A DNA stretch of 64,000 bases from a bacterium (lineage in GTDB: Bacteria; UBA8248), in contig JAJDYR010000026.1 of the NCBI GenBank assembly GCA_022825065.1, forward strand, positions 42,097 through 106,096, in the 5' to 3' direction. Both the position numbers and the translations under genes were made by a program. Below, one piece after another: positions 8,767-16,751 of this stretch (position 1 is the stretch's first letter; every line of letters starts with the position of its first letter). The notes beneath the pieces are model-generated. The model was not told where the DNA came from. It did no database searches and saw nothing but the letters and a program-made list of their open reading frames with translations.

Positions 8767-9820
8767 GGCGCGCTCCTTTTCCAGAGAAACAACGCATTGT
8801 AGCACCCGTTTTTCAGCTTATCGAAACATATTTTCACTCCGCGCTGGGGGAACGAGCGCCTTTCACGCACAACCTGACGAATCTGCGCCGCAGACGTGAA
8901 CGCCTCCTCGCTCGAAAACCCGTTTTCCAAACCCGGGCGCGGACGCGTCAACCACTCCCCCACCAGCCGCGTCAAACGCCGTTCCTCCTTCCCCGGTCGG
9001 CAAACCCGCTCTCTTCGGTGCTGTTGAAAAACCCTGCAAAGCCAGGACTGCCGTCATTCCGGTGTCGGAGCCGACAAATGCGGGAGGATTCGACGGAATC
9101 CGGAGCCGATGCGAATACCCGGGGCCGAGGGGAACCCGCCATCCGTATCGGACGCCGCATTTTCGCCTTCTTCCACTCCCGCCCGCCCGGATTCCGGGCA
9201 ATCCCTCCCTCCTCGGTCGGTATGGATTGCCGGAATGACGAACGAAAGCGGATTCAGCACACCCTCCCTGATCGCTCGGGTCAGGCTCTCCTCCACCAGT
9301 CGAATTTCACCTTCGGGCACCGGGGCGCGCTCCGCATTTTCCCGCATTTGCCGTCGTGGCGAAGGCCCGGGAGCGCGGTAGAATCACGCCGCGGACCGGC
9401 TTGTCGAGCCGGGAGGGAATTTCCGAAAAATTCGATAAAATCAGATAAATTCACGGGGTTTTTCGATAAATTTCTGAAAATTAATTTCTTGGGAAATGAC
9501 GCCGCCGGAATCCGGGCGCAGGGGAATTCTGCCATGGCCCGCTACACCTGCAATAACGGCAAATGCGCGCAAATGCGGGGGCGAAAATCCCCCTCCCGCA
9601 GAGGCATTGCGAGGACACCACGGCTCCGGAGGCGTGCGCGCAGCGGCAGAGGCGGGGACTCGCGTGGCGCCGCGCTCCCACAGGGCGAACGGGAAACGTC
9701 TGCAAGTATTTGATAAAGAATAATTTATCGTACGGCCCTCGAAGTATGCCGCGAAAGATACCCAAGGGCCTCGTTTTGTGTTTTGATGGGGCATTACGCG
9801 TCAAGCGCGCAGGAGGCCAT
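8767..9820. other. Intergenic region with dispersed repeats, no supported gene
   Basis: About 1 kb without a convincing gene. It holds a CTGTTGAAAAA repeat end near 9022, GTCATTCCGG-type repeat sequence near 9052 and 9230, and a 250-bp repeat listed separately. Short reading frames here have no family signatures and follow GC-rich repeat sequence. The last 100 bases upstream of 9821 should hold the promoter for ridA-purE-tsaC, but no clear -35/-10 pair stands out. Confidence 0.6.
9331..9582 (+). repeat. Dispersed repeat, copy 1 (inverted copy at 55618-55862)
   Basis: The segment is bounded by inverted CCCGCATTTGCCGT-type ends and has an AT-rich core containing ATAAATTCACGGGG, TTTTTCGATAAATTTC and TTAATTTCTTGGGAAATG. 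The reverse complement of 55618-55862 has the same ends and the same core with scattered differences. No coding capacity is evident. Two copies in opposite orientation 46 kb apart fit a mobile non-coding element. Confidence 0.75.
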
Positions 9821-10210
9821 ATGGAAAAAAGAGTCGTTCATACCGATAAGGCCGCATCGGGCAAGGTGCCGCTCTCCCAGGCGGTTCAGGTGGGGGAGTG
9901 GCTTCACTGCTCGGGGCAGCTGCCCCTCGACCCCAGGACGGGAGAACTCGTCCCGGGCGGCGTCGCCGAGCAGACGCGGCAGATCATCGAGAATCTCAAG
10001 GCGGTGTGCGAGGCGGGCGGCACGTCGCTCGAAAACGCCGTAAAAGTGACCATTTTCATGGAAGATCTGGCGGATCTGGGAGAAATGAACGCCGTATTCG
10101 AGGAGTACTTCGGGATAGAAGACCCTCCGGCGCGAACGACGTTTCAGGCGGCGAAAATCATCGCGGGCGCGAAACTCGAAATCGAACTGCTCGCGTTCAT
10201 CCCCCAATAA
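9821..10210 (+). CDS. ridA: RidA family protein (reactive imine deaminase)
   Basis: RidA proteins hydrolyse reactive enamine/imine intermediates from PLP enzymes. The 129-residue product has PLSQAVQVGEWLHCSGQLPL at the start, a central NLKAVCEAGG segment and the signature ARTTFQAAKIIAGAKLEIEL near the C-terminus, though the usual Arg-containing R-PARS(T) region reads DPPARTTFQ. The ATG at 9821 has AGGAGG 4 nt upstream. It is followed after 15 nt by purE, suggesting one transcript with purE and tsaC. Confidence 0.92.
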   Translation: MEKRVVHTDKAASGKVPLSQAVQVGEWLHCSGQLPLDPRTGELVPGGVAEQTRQIIENLKAVCEAGGTSLENAVKVTIFMEDLADLGEMNAVFEEYFGIEDPPARTTFQAAKIIAGAKLEIELLAFIPQ

Positions 10211-10225
10211 AACTAGGAGAACCTT

Positions 10226-10855
10226 TTGGCCACACGAGCACCCCTGGTCGGGATACTGATGGGAAGCGCATCGGATATACCGGTGATGGAAGAAGCCACG
10301 AAGGCGCTGGAAGCCTTCAACATTCCCTCCGAGATGAGAGTATTATCGGCTCACCGCACGCCCGACGCCGTTCATGAATACGTCAAAACGGCGCCCGAGC
10401 GCGGAATCCGGGTGCTGATCGCGGGCGCGGGCATGTCGGCGCATCTGGCGGGCGTCGTCGGAGCCGCTACGGATCTGCCCGTAATTGGCGTTCCCATCGA
10501 CAGTTCCTCACTCGGCGGCCTCGACTCTCTTCTCTCGACAGTGCAGATGCCCCCCGGCATACCCGTGGCGACGATGGGAATCGGCGGCCCCGGCGCCAGG
10601 AACGCGGCCCTGCACGCCGCCCGGATCCTCGCCTTGACCGATCCGAAGCTGGCGAAGGAATACCGGCGTTTCGCGCAACAACAAACCGAGAAGGTTCTGG
10701 CCGCGGACGCCGAACTGCAGAAAGAAATTTCTCCGCCACCCACCCGAACGCAAAAAGACGGTTCGAAACAACCACAAAATGACGCCGGAAAAAGTTCGGG
10801 GCAAAAAACAAGATCCAAGCGGAGTCGCGCCAAAAGGACTTACCGGAAAAAATAG
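10226..10855 (+). CDS. purE: N5-carboxyaminoimidazole ribonucleotide mutase with basic C-terminal tail
   Basis: PurE moves the carboxyl group of N5-CAIR to C4 in purine synthesis. The first 165 residues contain GILMGSASDIPVM, LSAHRTPD, the GAGMSAHLAGVVGA loop (usually GGAAHLPG) and VQMPPGIPVATM, matching class I enzymes. The start is TTG at 10226 with AGGAGA upstream. From about residue 165 the protein carries an extra tail of some 45 residues rich in Lys, Arg, Gln and Ser, ending SKRSRAKRTYRKK, not normally found in PurE. No purK is adjacent. Confidence 0.9.
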   Translation: MATRAPLVGILMGSASDIPVMEEATKALEAFNIPSEMRVLSAHRTPDAVHEYVKTAPERGIRVLIAGAGMSAHLAGVVGAATDLPVIGVPIDSSSLGGLDSLLSTVQMPPGIPVATMGIGGPGARNAALHAARILALTDPKLAKEYRRFAQQQTEKVLAADAELQKEISPPPTRTQKDGSKQPQNDAGKSSGQKTRSKRSRAKRTYRKK

Positions 10856-10858
10856 ACG

Positions 10859-11494
10859 GTGAGCAAAATCCTCCCGGTGAATCCTGATTCACCAGAAGAA
10901 GAAGTCATTCGACAGGCCCGCGAAGAACTGAGGTCGGGAAACATCGTCGCCTTGCCCACGGATACGATTTACGGGCTGTGCGCCTACGCTTTCGACCATG
11001 AAGCCATCGAGAAACTCTACGAAACCAAGGGGAGAAAAGACGAGAAAGGCGCGCCCGTACTCATCGGGGGCCAATCCCAGTTAAATGGACTGATCCGCGA
11101 CATCTCTCCACACGCTTCAAGCCTGATGGATTCTTTATGGCCCTCGGGCCTGACTTTGGTCCTGCCGGCATTTCCAAAACTGTCTCCCTTGCTGGGAGAA
11201 GGCGGTTCGTCCGTCGCCGTTCGCATGCCCGCTCAAGCGCTATGCCGCACCCTAGCCATGCGGGTCGGCCCGTTCGTGGCGACGAGCGCAAACGCATCCG
11301 GCGAGCCTCCTCTCCAAAGCGCACAGGAAATTCTATCCCGATTTCAAAACGAGGTAGGGCTGGTTCTGGACGGCGGAAGACTTGAAAACACACGGCCTTC
11401 CACCGTCGTGGACGCGAGGGGTGCGAAGCCAAAACTCTTGCGAGAGGGTATGGTTGATTTCGATTCGGTGGTTCGCGCATGGAACAAAACTTGA
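10859..11494 (+). CDS. tsaC: L-threonylcarbamoyladenylate synthase (Sua5/YrdC/YwlC)
   Basis: TsaC makes threonylcarbamoyl-AMP for the t6A37 modification of tRNA. Visible motifs are ALPTDTIYGL (about 31-40), LYETKGRKDEKGAPVLI with the conserved KGR, WPSGLTLVL, VAVRMPAQ and ATSANASGEPP, with RPSTVVD near the end. At 211 residues it is the short form without the C-terminal Sua5 domain. The GTG at 10859 follows the purE stop by 3 nt. It converges with the ferredoxin gene on the other strand. Confidence 0.93.
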   Translation: MSKILPVNPDSPEEEVIRQAREELRSGNIVALPTDTIYGLCAYAFDHEAIEKLYETKGRKDEKGAPVLIGGQSQLNGLIRDISPHASSLMDSLWPSGLTLVLPAFPKLSPLLGEGGSSVAVRMPAQALCRTLAMRVGPFVATSANASGEPPLQSAQEILSRFQNEVGLVLDGGRLENTRPSTVVDARGAKPKLLREGMVDFDSVVRAWNKT

Positions 11495-11512
11495 GAACCG
11501 ACGCACTGAATT

Positions 11513-11812
11513 TTATTCGGGTTCAGGCATATTCAATACGATCCGGCCCTCTCCTTCGACGACACATTGACAAGCCAGGCGATATTCATCCGGATTCCAT
11601 CCGTAGGCATCCAGCGTATCTTTTTCGTCTTCCTGTTGCGAAGAGAGAAACTCGGCCCCGGAAATCACGATCACCTTGCAGGTAGAACAGGCGCAATTGC
11701 CGCCGCAATCGCAGGTATGATCGACACCATTTTCCAAATCCGCATCCAGAATGGAATCTCCAAGCTCCATCTCATATTCGACATCGAGATTTTCATATCG
11801 AATAATGCTCAA
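11513..11812 (-). CDS. 2Fe-2S ferredoxin
   Basis: This is a 99-residue plant/adrenodoxin-type [2Fe-2S] ferredoxin, a soluble electron carrier. The cluster loop reads CDCGGNCACSTC, giving Cys-x5-Cys-x2-Cys with extra cysteines, and the distal ligand lies in LACQC about 40 residues later. The C-terminus is acidic. I chose the TTG at 11812 because AGGAGG lies 7 nt upstream and the first beta-strand (SIIRYENLDVEYEME) follows at once. No partner reductase or oxygenase is adjacent, so the redox partner is unknown. Confidence 0.88.
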   Translation of the reverse strand: MSIIRYENLDVEYEMELGDSILDADLENGVDHTCDCGGNCACSTCKVIVISGAEFLSSQQEDEKDTLDAYGWNPDEYRLACQCVVEGEGRIVLNMPEPE

Positions 11813-12017
11813 CGACCAACCTCCTGAAGAAATGATGAAAAAAATTTCGAGATCGCACACTCACTGGAAATGCTGCGAACTCCCATTCGCCAAGCGACAG
11901 CGGCAAATTTATTACCCTTTTTCACCCCGTTAAACAAGCACCTCCGACACTCTTTGTGTTGCATTTTGGACGATGCCCGGCGCAGACTAACAGATTCCCA
12001 GGAAAAGGGGGAATTGG

Positions 12018-12749
12018 CTAAACCGTGCCCTTGGGGGGAAGAACCACCATCGATTCCGTCCAGGCCCTACGGGACTGAGAGAGCAAAAACTCTATGGCTT
12101 CCGCCACCAGTTCAGGAGGAATCATCGCCTCGAAATCAAACTCCCCCGGGATGGATTTCCACATGTCCGTTGCGCAGGCTCCGGGCCGGAGGATGGTAAG
12201 ACGTATACCCTTGGGTCTCAATTCTTCCACTAATGCTCTGGACAGACCTTCAAGACCGGCTTTTGCGGCGCAATAAGCCGAAGCTCCCGGAAAACCCGAC
12301 ACCGCACTAATCGAAGAGATGTTGATGACCTCGCCATTCGCCTCCGCAAGCAAGGGACAAAGGGCTCGTGTCAGCATGAAAGGGGCTGTGAGACACACCG
12401 AGACCGTAGCATTGAACTCATCCAACGAGAGGTTTTCGATATCCTTGAAAACACCTGAGCCCGCATTGTTTATCAGCGTATCCACGCCTTCCAGTCTTTT
12501 TTCAGCCATTTCGCTAAGCGCTTCCACCTCATCGGCTTTCGTCACATCGCAACTGTGCGGAAAAATATGACCCACGTACCCTTTCGAATCAAAAGCCAGT
12601 TTCGCCAGGGCATCGGCATCTCTCGAAACGGCAAAAACCTTTGCGCCCGCTTTTGCGAGACGAAGCGCGCTCACACGGCCTATTCCCCGAGAAGCACCGG
12701 TGAGAACGATTCGTCTTTTCTCCAGATTTTTGGGCTCACCGAACGCCAT
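12018..12749 (-). CDS. SDR family NAD(P)-dependent oxidoreductase
   Basis: A classical short-chain dehydrogenase of about 243 residues. The nucleotide-binding TGASRGIG motif is near the N-terminus, NNAG in the middle, and the catalytic Ser plus YCAAK (Tyr-x3-Lys) follow. The substrate is not evident. The ATG at 12749 has GGAG 8 nt upstream and overlaps the end of queD by 14 nt; earlier ATGs at 12764 and 12794 lie deeper inside queD. It is the last gene of thrC-queD-SDR, and the oxidoreductase could act on a pterin, though that is only a guess from position. Confidence 0.87.
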   Translation of the reverse strand: MAFGEPKNLEKRRIVLTGASRGIGRVSALRLAKAGAKVFAVSRDADALAKLAFDSKGYVGHIFPHSCDVTKADEVEALSEMAEKRLEGVDTLINNAGSGVFKDIENLSLDEFNATVSVCLTAPFMLTRALCPLLAEANGEVINISSISAVSGFPGASAYCAAKAGLEGLSRALVEELRPKGIRLTILRPGACATDMWKSIPGEFDFEAMIPPELVAEAIEFLLSQSRRAWTESMVVLPPKGTV

Positions 12750-13164
12750 CGGGACTTTCTCCATAATAATCCACGAAATTCCGCTCGTTTTCATACAAGC
12801 GGACGCGAAAAAGAATCTCTGTGTCTATATATTCCGCCAAAGATTCCCAAATCGAAATCGCGATGTTCTCCGCCGTGGGGATCCTGTTCTTCATGAATTC
12901 CGCCGCATCTTCATTCAAATTCTTGTGATCAAGCGCCTCTACGACTTGTCGCTTCATGACTTCCTTGAGATCAGCGAGATTATAAGCCATTCCCGTTTCA
13001 AGGTTTACGGAACCTCGCAATGTCACTTCAAAAACGTAATTATGCCCATGATAGTGCGGATTAGCGCATTTCCCGTACATGGCCTCATTTTGCTCATCGC
13101 TCCAGTCGGGTCGAAACAAACGATGCGCTGCGGAGAATTCTTCTTGCCTTGTTATCTCAATCAT
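12736..13164 (-). CDS. queD: 6-carboxytetrahydropterin synthase / 6-pyruvoyl-tetrahydropterin synthase family
   Basis: QueD converts dihydroneopterin triphosphate to 6-carboxytetrahydropterin on the way to queuosine. The 142-residue product has the zinc ligands (FSAAHRL and HYHGHNY) and the catalytic Cys in KCANPHYHGH. LDHKNLNE and PTAENIAISIWE carry the later active-site residues. Length and motifs favour QueD, although a folate- or biopterin-type PTPS cannot be excluded. It lies 12 nt after thrC. No queC or queE lies nearby. Confidence 0.88.
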   Translation of the reverse strand: MIEITRQEEFSAAHRLFRPDWSDEQNEAMYGKCANPHYHGHNYVFEVTLRGSVNLETGMAYNLADLKEVMKRQVVEALDHKNLNEDAAEFMKNRIPTAENIAISIWESLAEYIDTEILFRVRLYENERNFVDYYGESPDGVR

Positions 13165-13176
13165 CCACCTTTCATC

Positions 13177-14382
13177 CTACGCTTGAATCGGATCAATCAT
13201 AGAAACATTGGTTTCTACCATATCCGCATATTTTAAGCCCGTGGCCGTATTAAACGTCACGATGCGCTCATCGCGCCCGATATCACCCCTTTTGAGCAAA
13301 ATCTCCAATGCCGCAATACACGCCCCGCCTTCAGGACAAATGAGAATCCCCTCGGAAGCACCTGCTTTTCTTTGCGCGTCGAACATCATCTCGTCTGAAA
13401 CGGCAATAGCCGTGCCCCCGCTTTCCCGAATCGCCTGGAGACACAAAAAATCCGCCAGAACCTTGGGCGCGCGCAAGCCGGATACCATCGTCGTAGGGTT
13501 GTCCCATAATGACGAGACGTCGTCGTTGTTCTCGTATGCCCGAACGAGAGGTGCACAGCCCTCGGCCTGAACGCAAATCATGCGCGGCCTTTTCTCGCCA
13601 ATCCAGCCCAAAGCCTCAAGCTCTCCGAAAGCACGCCACATCGCCACCAATCCCGTCCCGCCACCGGTTGGATAGAGAATCACGTCCGGAATATCGCCGC
13701 CGAATTGTTCGACGAGCTCATAGGCCATCGTTTTTTTACCCTCGGCCCGATACGGCTCCTTAAACGTAGACAACTCGAACCAGCCTTCCGCCGGTGTTCT
13801 TTGCGCCACAATTTCCGCGCAATGGTGGATATAGCCGCGAACAACGGTCACATCTGCTCCCGCCAGCGCACATTCCACTTTGTGTACGCTCGGCGCTTTT
13901 TCCGGGACAAACACAGACGCCTCGATTCCTGCTCGCGAGGCGTAGGCGGCCGCCGCGCCGCCTGCGTTTCCGGCCGTGGGAATGGCGATCTTTTTCGCTC
14001 CCAGATGCCGGGCCATCGTGATGGCTGCGGACAACCCCCTAGACTTGAAACTTCCCGTCGGATTCAGGCCTTCATCTTTCACGAACAGGTTCGAAAACCC
14101 CAAAACCTTTCCCAGGCGAGGCGCCCGCAACAAGGGAGTCATGCCTTCGCCGAGCGTAACGATGGCACCTTCATCGGGAGCCGGAAGCATTTCATGATAG
14201 CGCCACATGGAATGAGCGCGACCCGCCATATTTTTGATGTCCAAAGTTCGCACGGCGGCTTCGGTGTCATACCGCGCCAGCAACGGAGCGCCACAGGGGC
14301 TTAGATTCATCAAACCGCCGGGTGCGAATTGTTCTCCGGTTTTTGAACATTCAAGCCCTGCGAATGCAGAATAAGAATTCAT
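13177..14382 (-). CDS. thrC: Threonine synthase
   Basis: ThrC is the PLP enzyme that converts O-phosphohomoserine to threonine. The PLP lysine sits in NPTGSFKSRGL. TLGEGMTPL, PTAGNAGGAAAAYASRAG and YPTGGGTGL (phosphate binding of PLP) are all present, as expected of the short, archaeal/plant-like form of about 400 residues. An N-terminal segment with FAGLECSKTGE resembles the CxxC-like leader seen in this group. The ATG at 14382 is used; the ribosome site is weak. It leads a three-gene operon with queD and an SDR. Confidence 0.93.
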   Translation of the reverse strand: MNSYSAFAGLECSKTGEQFAPGGLMNLSPCGAPLLARYDTEAAVRTLDIKNMAGRAHSMWRYHEMLPAPDEGAIVTLGEGMTPLLRAPRLGKVLGFSNLFVKDEGLNPTGSFKSRGLSAAITMARHLGAKKIAIPTAGNAGGAAAAYASRAGIEASVFVPEKAPSVHKVECALAGADVTVVRGYIHHCAEIVAQRTPAEGWFELSTFKEPYRAEGKKTMAYELVEQFGGDIPDVILYPTGGGTGLVAMWRAFGELEALGWIGEKRPRMICVQAEGCAPLVRAYENNDDVSSLWDNPTTMVSGLRAPKVLADFLCLQAIRESGGTAIAVSDEMMFDAQRKAGASEGILICPEGGACIAALEILLKRGDIGRDERIVTFNTATGLKYADMVETNVSMIDPIQA

Positions 14383-14461
14383 CTCGGGACTCTCATATAT
14401 GAAGTTTTCATTCTCGACATTGTTGCTTCAAAAGCACTTTGGTACCTTTTCATTGATTCTC

Positions 14462-14477
14462 ATAACGATATCGTTAT
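14462..14477. promoter_or_regulatory. 16-bp perfect palindrome, candidate operator
   Basis: ATAACGATATCGTTAT is a perfect palindrome 27 bp before the MBL gene, between the divergent thrC and MBL genes. The same half-site returns as TATCGTT-GAT-AACGATA at 14643-14659 inside the MBL gene. A regulator binding site is inferred only from symmetry and position. Confidence 0.4.
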
Positions 14478-14504
14478 CATCGCTGCCCCCGCAAGGAGAA
14501 ACCA

Positions 14505-15383
14505 ATGGCACGCAGAGTAAAGGCATTGCCAGGCCCGGCAAAAACCCAAGGATTTGTTGAAATCGCAGATGGGGTACATATATTCATTGGTGGAGATGGC
14601 GGGACGAACTTCGGCCTCGTGCTTACGGACGAAAAACCCGTTATCGTTGATAACGATATCCGGATACGAAAACCTTTTGTGTCCGGCATGAAAGAAATCA
14701 TCCGAAAATCACCTGGTCTGGTGCTCAATACCCACCACAATTTCGACCACACCTCCGACAATGGTTACTACCATAATCGAGGGGCCGTTTCCGTTGGCCA
14801 GGAAAACGCGCGCCTGGAGATGGAACGAGAAGAGAACGAGGGCATCTGGGTGAAGCAAATGGCGGGCAGGCCACAAAAAGTGGAGCACCTGATTGGCAAA
14901 CTTCACATTGCGCCGCCCATGGTAACGTTCGAAAGCGAAATTTCCATCCGCTATGGCGGGCGGCTATTCGAGATGGTTCACATTGGTCATTGTCACACCA
15001 AAGGAGACACCGTCGTTTGGATGCCGGAGGAAAAAATTCTGTTCACCGGAGATCTGCTCGATTATCGAACGCATCCGGTAGCCAGGCTGGGGAATTTCGG
15101 CAACTGGATAGATGCGATTCCCAAATTAAAGAAATTTCCCGCCAAATTCCTTATCCCCGGCCATGGACCGATTCCTGCTCAACCCGCTTCCAAGGTATGG
15201 GATGAATTCAGGGGTTATATGACGAAACTGCGCTCCCGCACCGCCACGGCCCTGAAAAAACACAAAACTCCAGCAAGAGCGGTTCCGAGCGTTCACATGG
15301 ATGAATACCGAAATTGGTTCCGCTCAAACCTCGTTCCGCAAAATGCGACGTTAATGGCGAAGGAATTAAGAAAAAGAAGGTGA
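14505..15383 (+). CDS. MBL fold metallo-hydrolase
   Basis: A metallo-beta-lactamase-fold hydrolase of 292 residues. The metal loop reads NTHHNFDHTSDNGYY; aligned to HxHxDH the second His is Asn. Later metal ligands are present as HIGHCHTKGD, FTGDLLDYR and LIPGHGPIP. The arrangement resembles SoxH/quinoprotein-relay or glyoxalase-II-like hydrolases; the substrate is unknown. The ATG at 14505 has AAGGAG upstream, with a 16-bp palindrome just before it. The last ~60 residues are basic. Confidence 0.87.
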   Translation: MARRVKALPGPAKTQGFVEIADGVHIFIGGDGGTNFGLVLTDEKPVIVDNDIRIRKPFVSGMKEIIRKSPGLVLNTHHNFDHTSDNGYYHNRGAVSVGQENARLEMEREENEGIWVKQMAGRPQKVEHLIGKLHIAPPMVTFESEISIRYGGRLFEMVHIGHCHTKGDTVVWMPEEKILFTGDLLDYRTHPVARLGNFGNWIDAIPKLKKFPAKFLIPGHGPIPAQPASKVWDEFRGYMTKLRSRTATALKKHKTPARAVPSVHMDEYRNWFRSNLVPQNATLMAKELRKRR

Positions 15384-15388
15384 AAACC

Positions 15389-16030
15389 TCACACCCATTC
15401 GGTTGGCGGCACTTCTCCCTGGAAATAACCAGGGGGAACATCCCCCCGCACACGGCGGGCGATCAAACGCTTGTCCATCAATGAAAAGCGGCTTTCCACT
15501 TCAGCCGATGAAGACCACGGCTCTTCATCCTGAAAACCACCCACCCGAATTTCTCCTTCCACGATCAAGACGCCATCCTCTACCCTGGGGGTACTTCTCA
15601 CTACCCCTGATTTTTCATCCCAAAACTGTACGGCGCCATCGTTTTCGCCGAAAGCATAGACCGCACCTTCTCTCTTCCAGTCTACGGTCGCAAATGGGCC
15701 TCCTTTTTCTTCTCTCTTCATCGCCACACTGCTTGTACCCACGATGTATAACCCTCCCCAGATGAGAGGGGGGGCTATCACCCAGCCTGCCGTGTTCTCC
15801 ACTCGCCAACGGAAATTACCGCTTTCGCGATCCACCGCAAAAAAATGGCCCTTTTCCTGGTCATTCAGGACGGCGAAAATTCCTTTTTCATCCGCTGCAT
15901 ACAGCGAGGTATGCACACCAAGGCGTTCAAGAAGTTCGTCGGGTGGAATCGTCACGATACCTGCCTCTCCATCGGTGGTCATCGGTAAAGGTTGCTCACT
16001 ATCTTTCAGCCGCAGAATACCCGAAGACAC
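15389..16030 (-). CDS. PQQ-like beta-propeller repeat protein fragment-length, unknown function
   Basis: A 213-residue protein with repeats resembling quinoprotein beta-propeller blades (YAADEKGIFAVLNDQ, FFAVDRESGNFRWRVENT, AVYAFGENDGAVQFWDEKSG). Three or so blades are visible, too few for a closed propeller, and there is no signal peptide. It may be a small propeller-like or partial protein. The start is GTG at 16030 with a modest GAGG site. It converges with the MBL gene, with 5 nt between stops. Function unknown. Confidence 0.6.
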   Translation of the reverse strand: MSSGILRLKDSEQPLPMTTDGEAGIVTIPPDELLERLGVHTSLYAADEKGIFAVLNDQEKGHFFAVDRESGNFRWRVENTAGWVIAPPLIWGGLYIVGTSSVAMKREEKGGPFATVDWKREGAVYAFGENDGAVQFWDEKSGVVRSTPRVEDGVLIVEGEIRVGGFQDEEPWSSSAEVESRFSLMDKRLIARRVRGDVPPGYFQGEVPPTEWV

Positions 16031-16162
16031 CTTGCACCTCTATCTCGCGAGATGAGATAGAACAACGCGCTGTTCATCAAGGTCGAACGCTATGATTATT
16101 TTTGATAAGATTAGCAAAATAATTCGTATTGAAAATAGAGATCATCAATAAGGAGATTTCAC

Positions 16163-16735
16163 ATGGCCGTCGTCACCATTTCACGTCAATACGGGACAGG
16201 TGGAATTTTCATTGCGCGCAATCTTGCGGAAAAATTGAATTATGCGTTTCTGGGACGTGATGAACTCGTCGAAATTTGCGAACAACGAGGTTTAACCCTG
16301 GATTTGGAAAAAATAGAAGGCCGCGCGCCAACAATCCTGGAGCGGACTTTCGGCGTGAGGCGAGACAGCTTGCGAGGCGTTTTATCTGGATGCATGAACG
16401 AGGCGGCGGACAAAGGGAACGTGGTTATCGGCGGATGGGGAGGTCAAGTACTTCTCAAGGATCGGCCCGATGCCCTTCATCTACGAATCGTCGGCAGCCT
16501 GGAAGCCCGCATCCGCCACTTCATGGAATCATCAGGCGTGACGAGAACGGCCGCGGAAGAAACCATCAAGAGATCAGACCGGGATCAGGGTTTGTTTTCC
16601 CAGTATTTCTTTCATGTAGATTTCGCCGATTCCACTCTTTATCACGGCACATTGAACATCGAGCAAACATCGGCTGAGGATATGATTTCCATCATCGAAT
16701 CGATGATGGCCGAAAAAGAAAAAACGGCCTCCTGA
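16163..16735 (+). CDS. Cytidylate kinase-like family protein
   Basis: The 190-residue product resembles the cytidylate-kinase-like family. The opening VVTISRQYGTGGIFIARNLA corresponds to a P-loop region, but GTGGxxIA lacks the canonical GKS lysine, as is usual in this family. Later RIVGSLEARIRHFM and SDRDQGLFSQYFF resemble the lid and C-terminal helices. A nucleoside-monophosphate kinase role is uncertain. The ATG at 16163 has AAGGAG upstream. It converges with an MFS transporter. Confidence 0.8.
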   Translation: MAVVTISRQYGTGGIFIARNLAEKLNYAFLGRDELVEICEQRGLTLDLEKIEGRAPTILERTFGVRRDSLRGVLSGCMNEAADKGNVVIGGWGGQVLLKDRPDALHLRIVGSLEARIRHFMESSGVTRTAAEETIKRSDRDQGLFSQYFFHVDFADSTLYHGTLNIEQTSAEDMISIIESMMAEKEKTAS

Positions 16736-16751
16736 AAATTGCCACGGACAA

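Noticed and set aside
9054..9347. Minus-strand 97-codon frame between rarA and ridA
   Set aside because: It runs through GTCATTCCGG-type dispersed repeat sequence and lacks a ribosome site and family signature.
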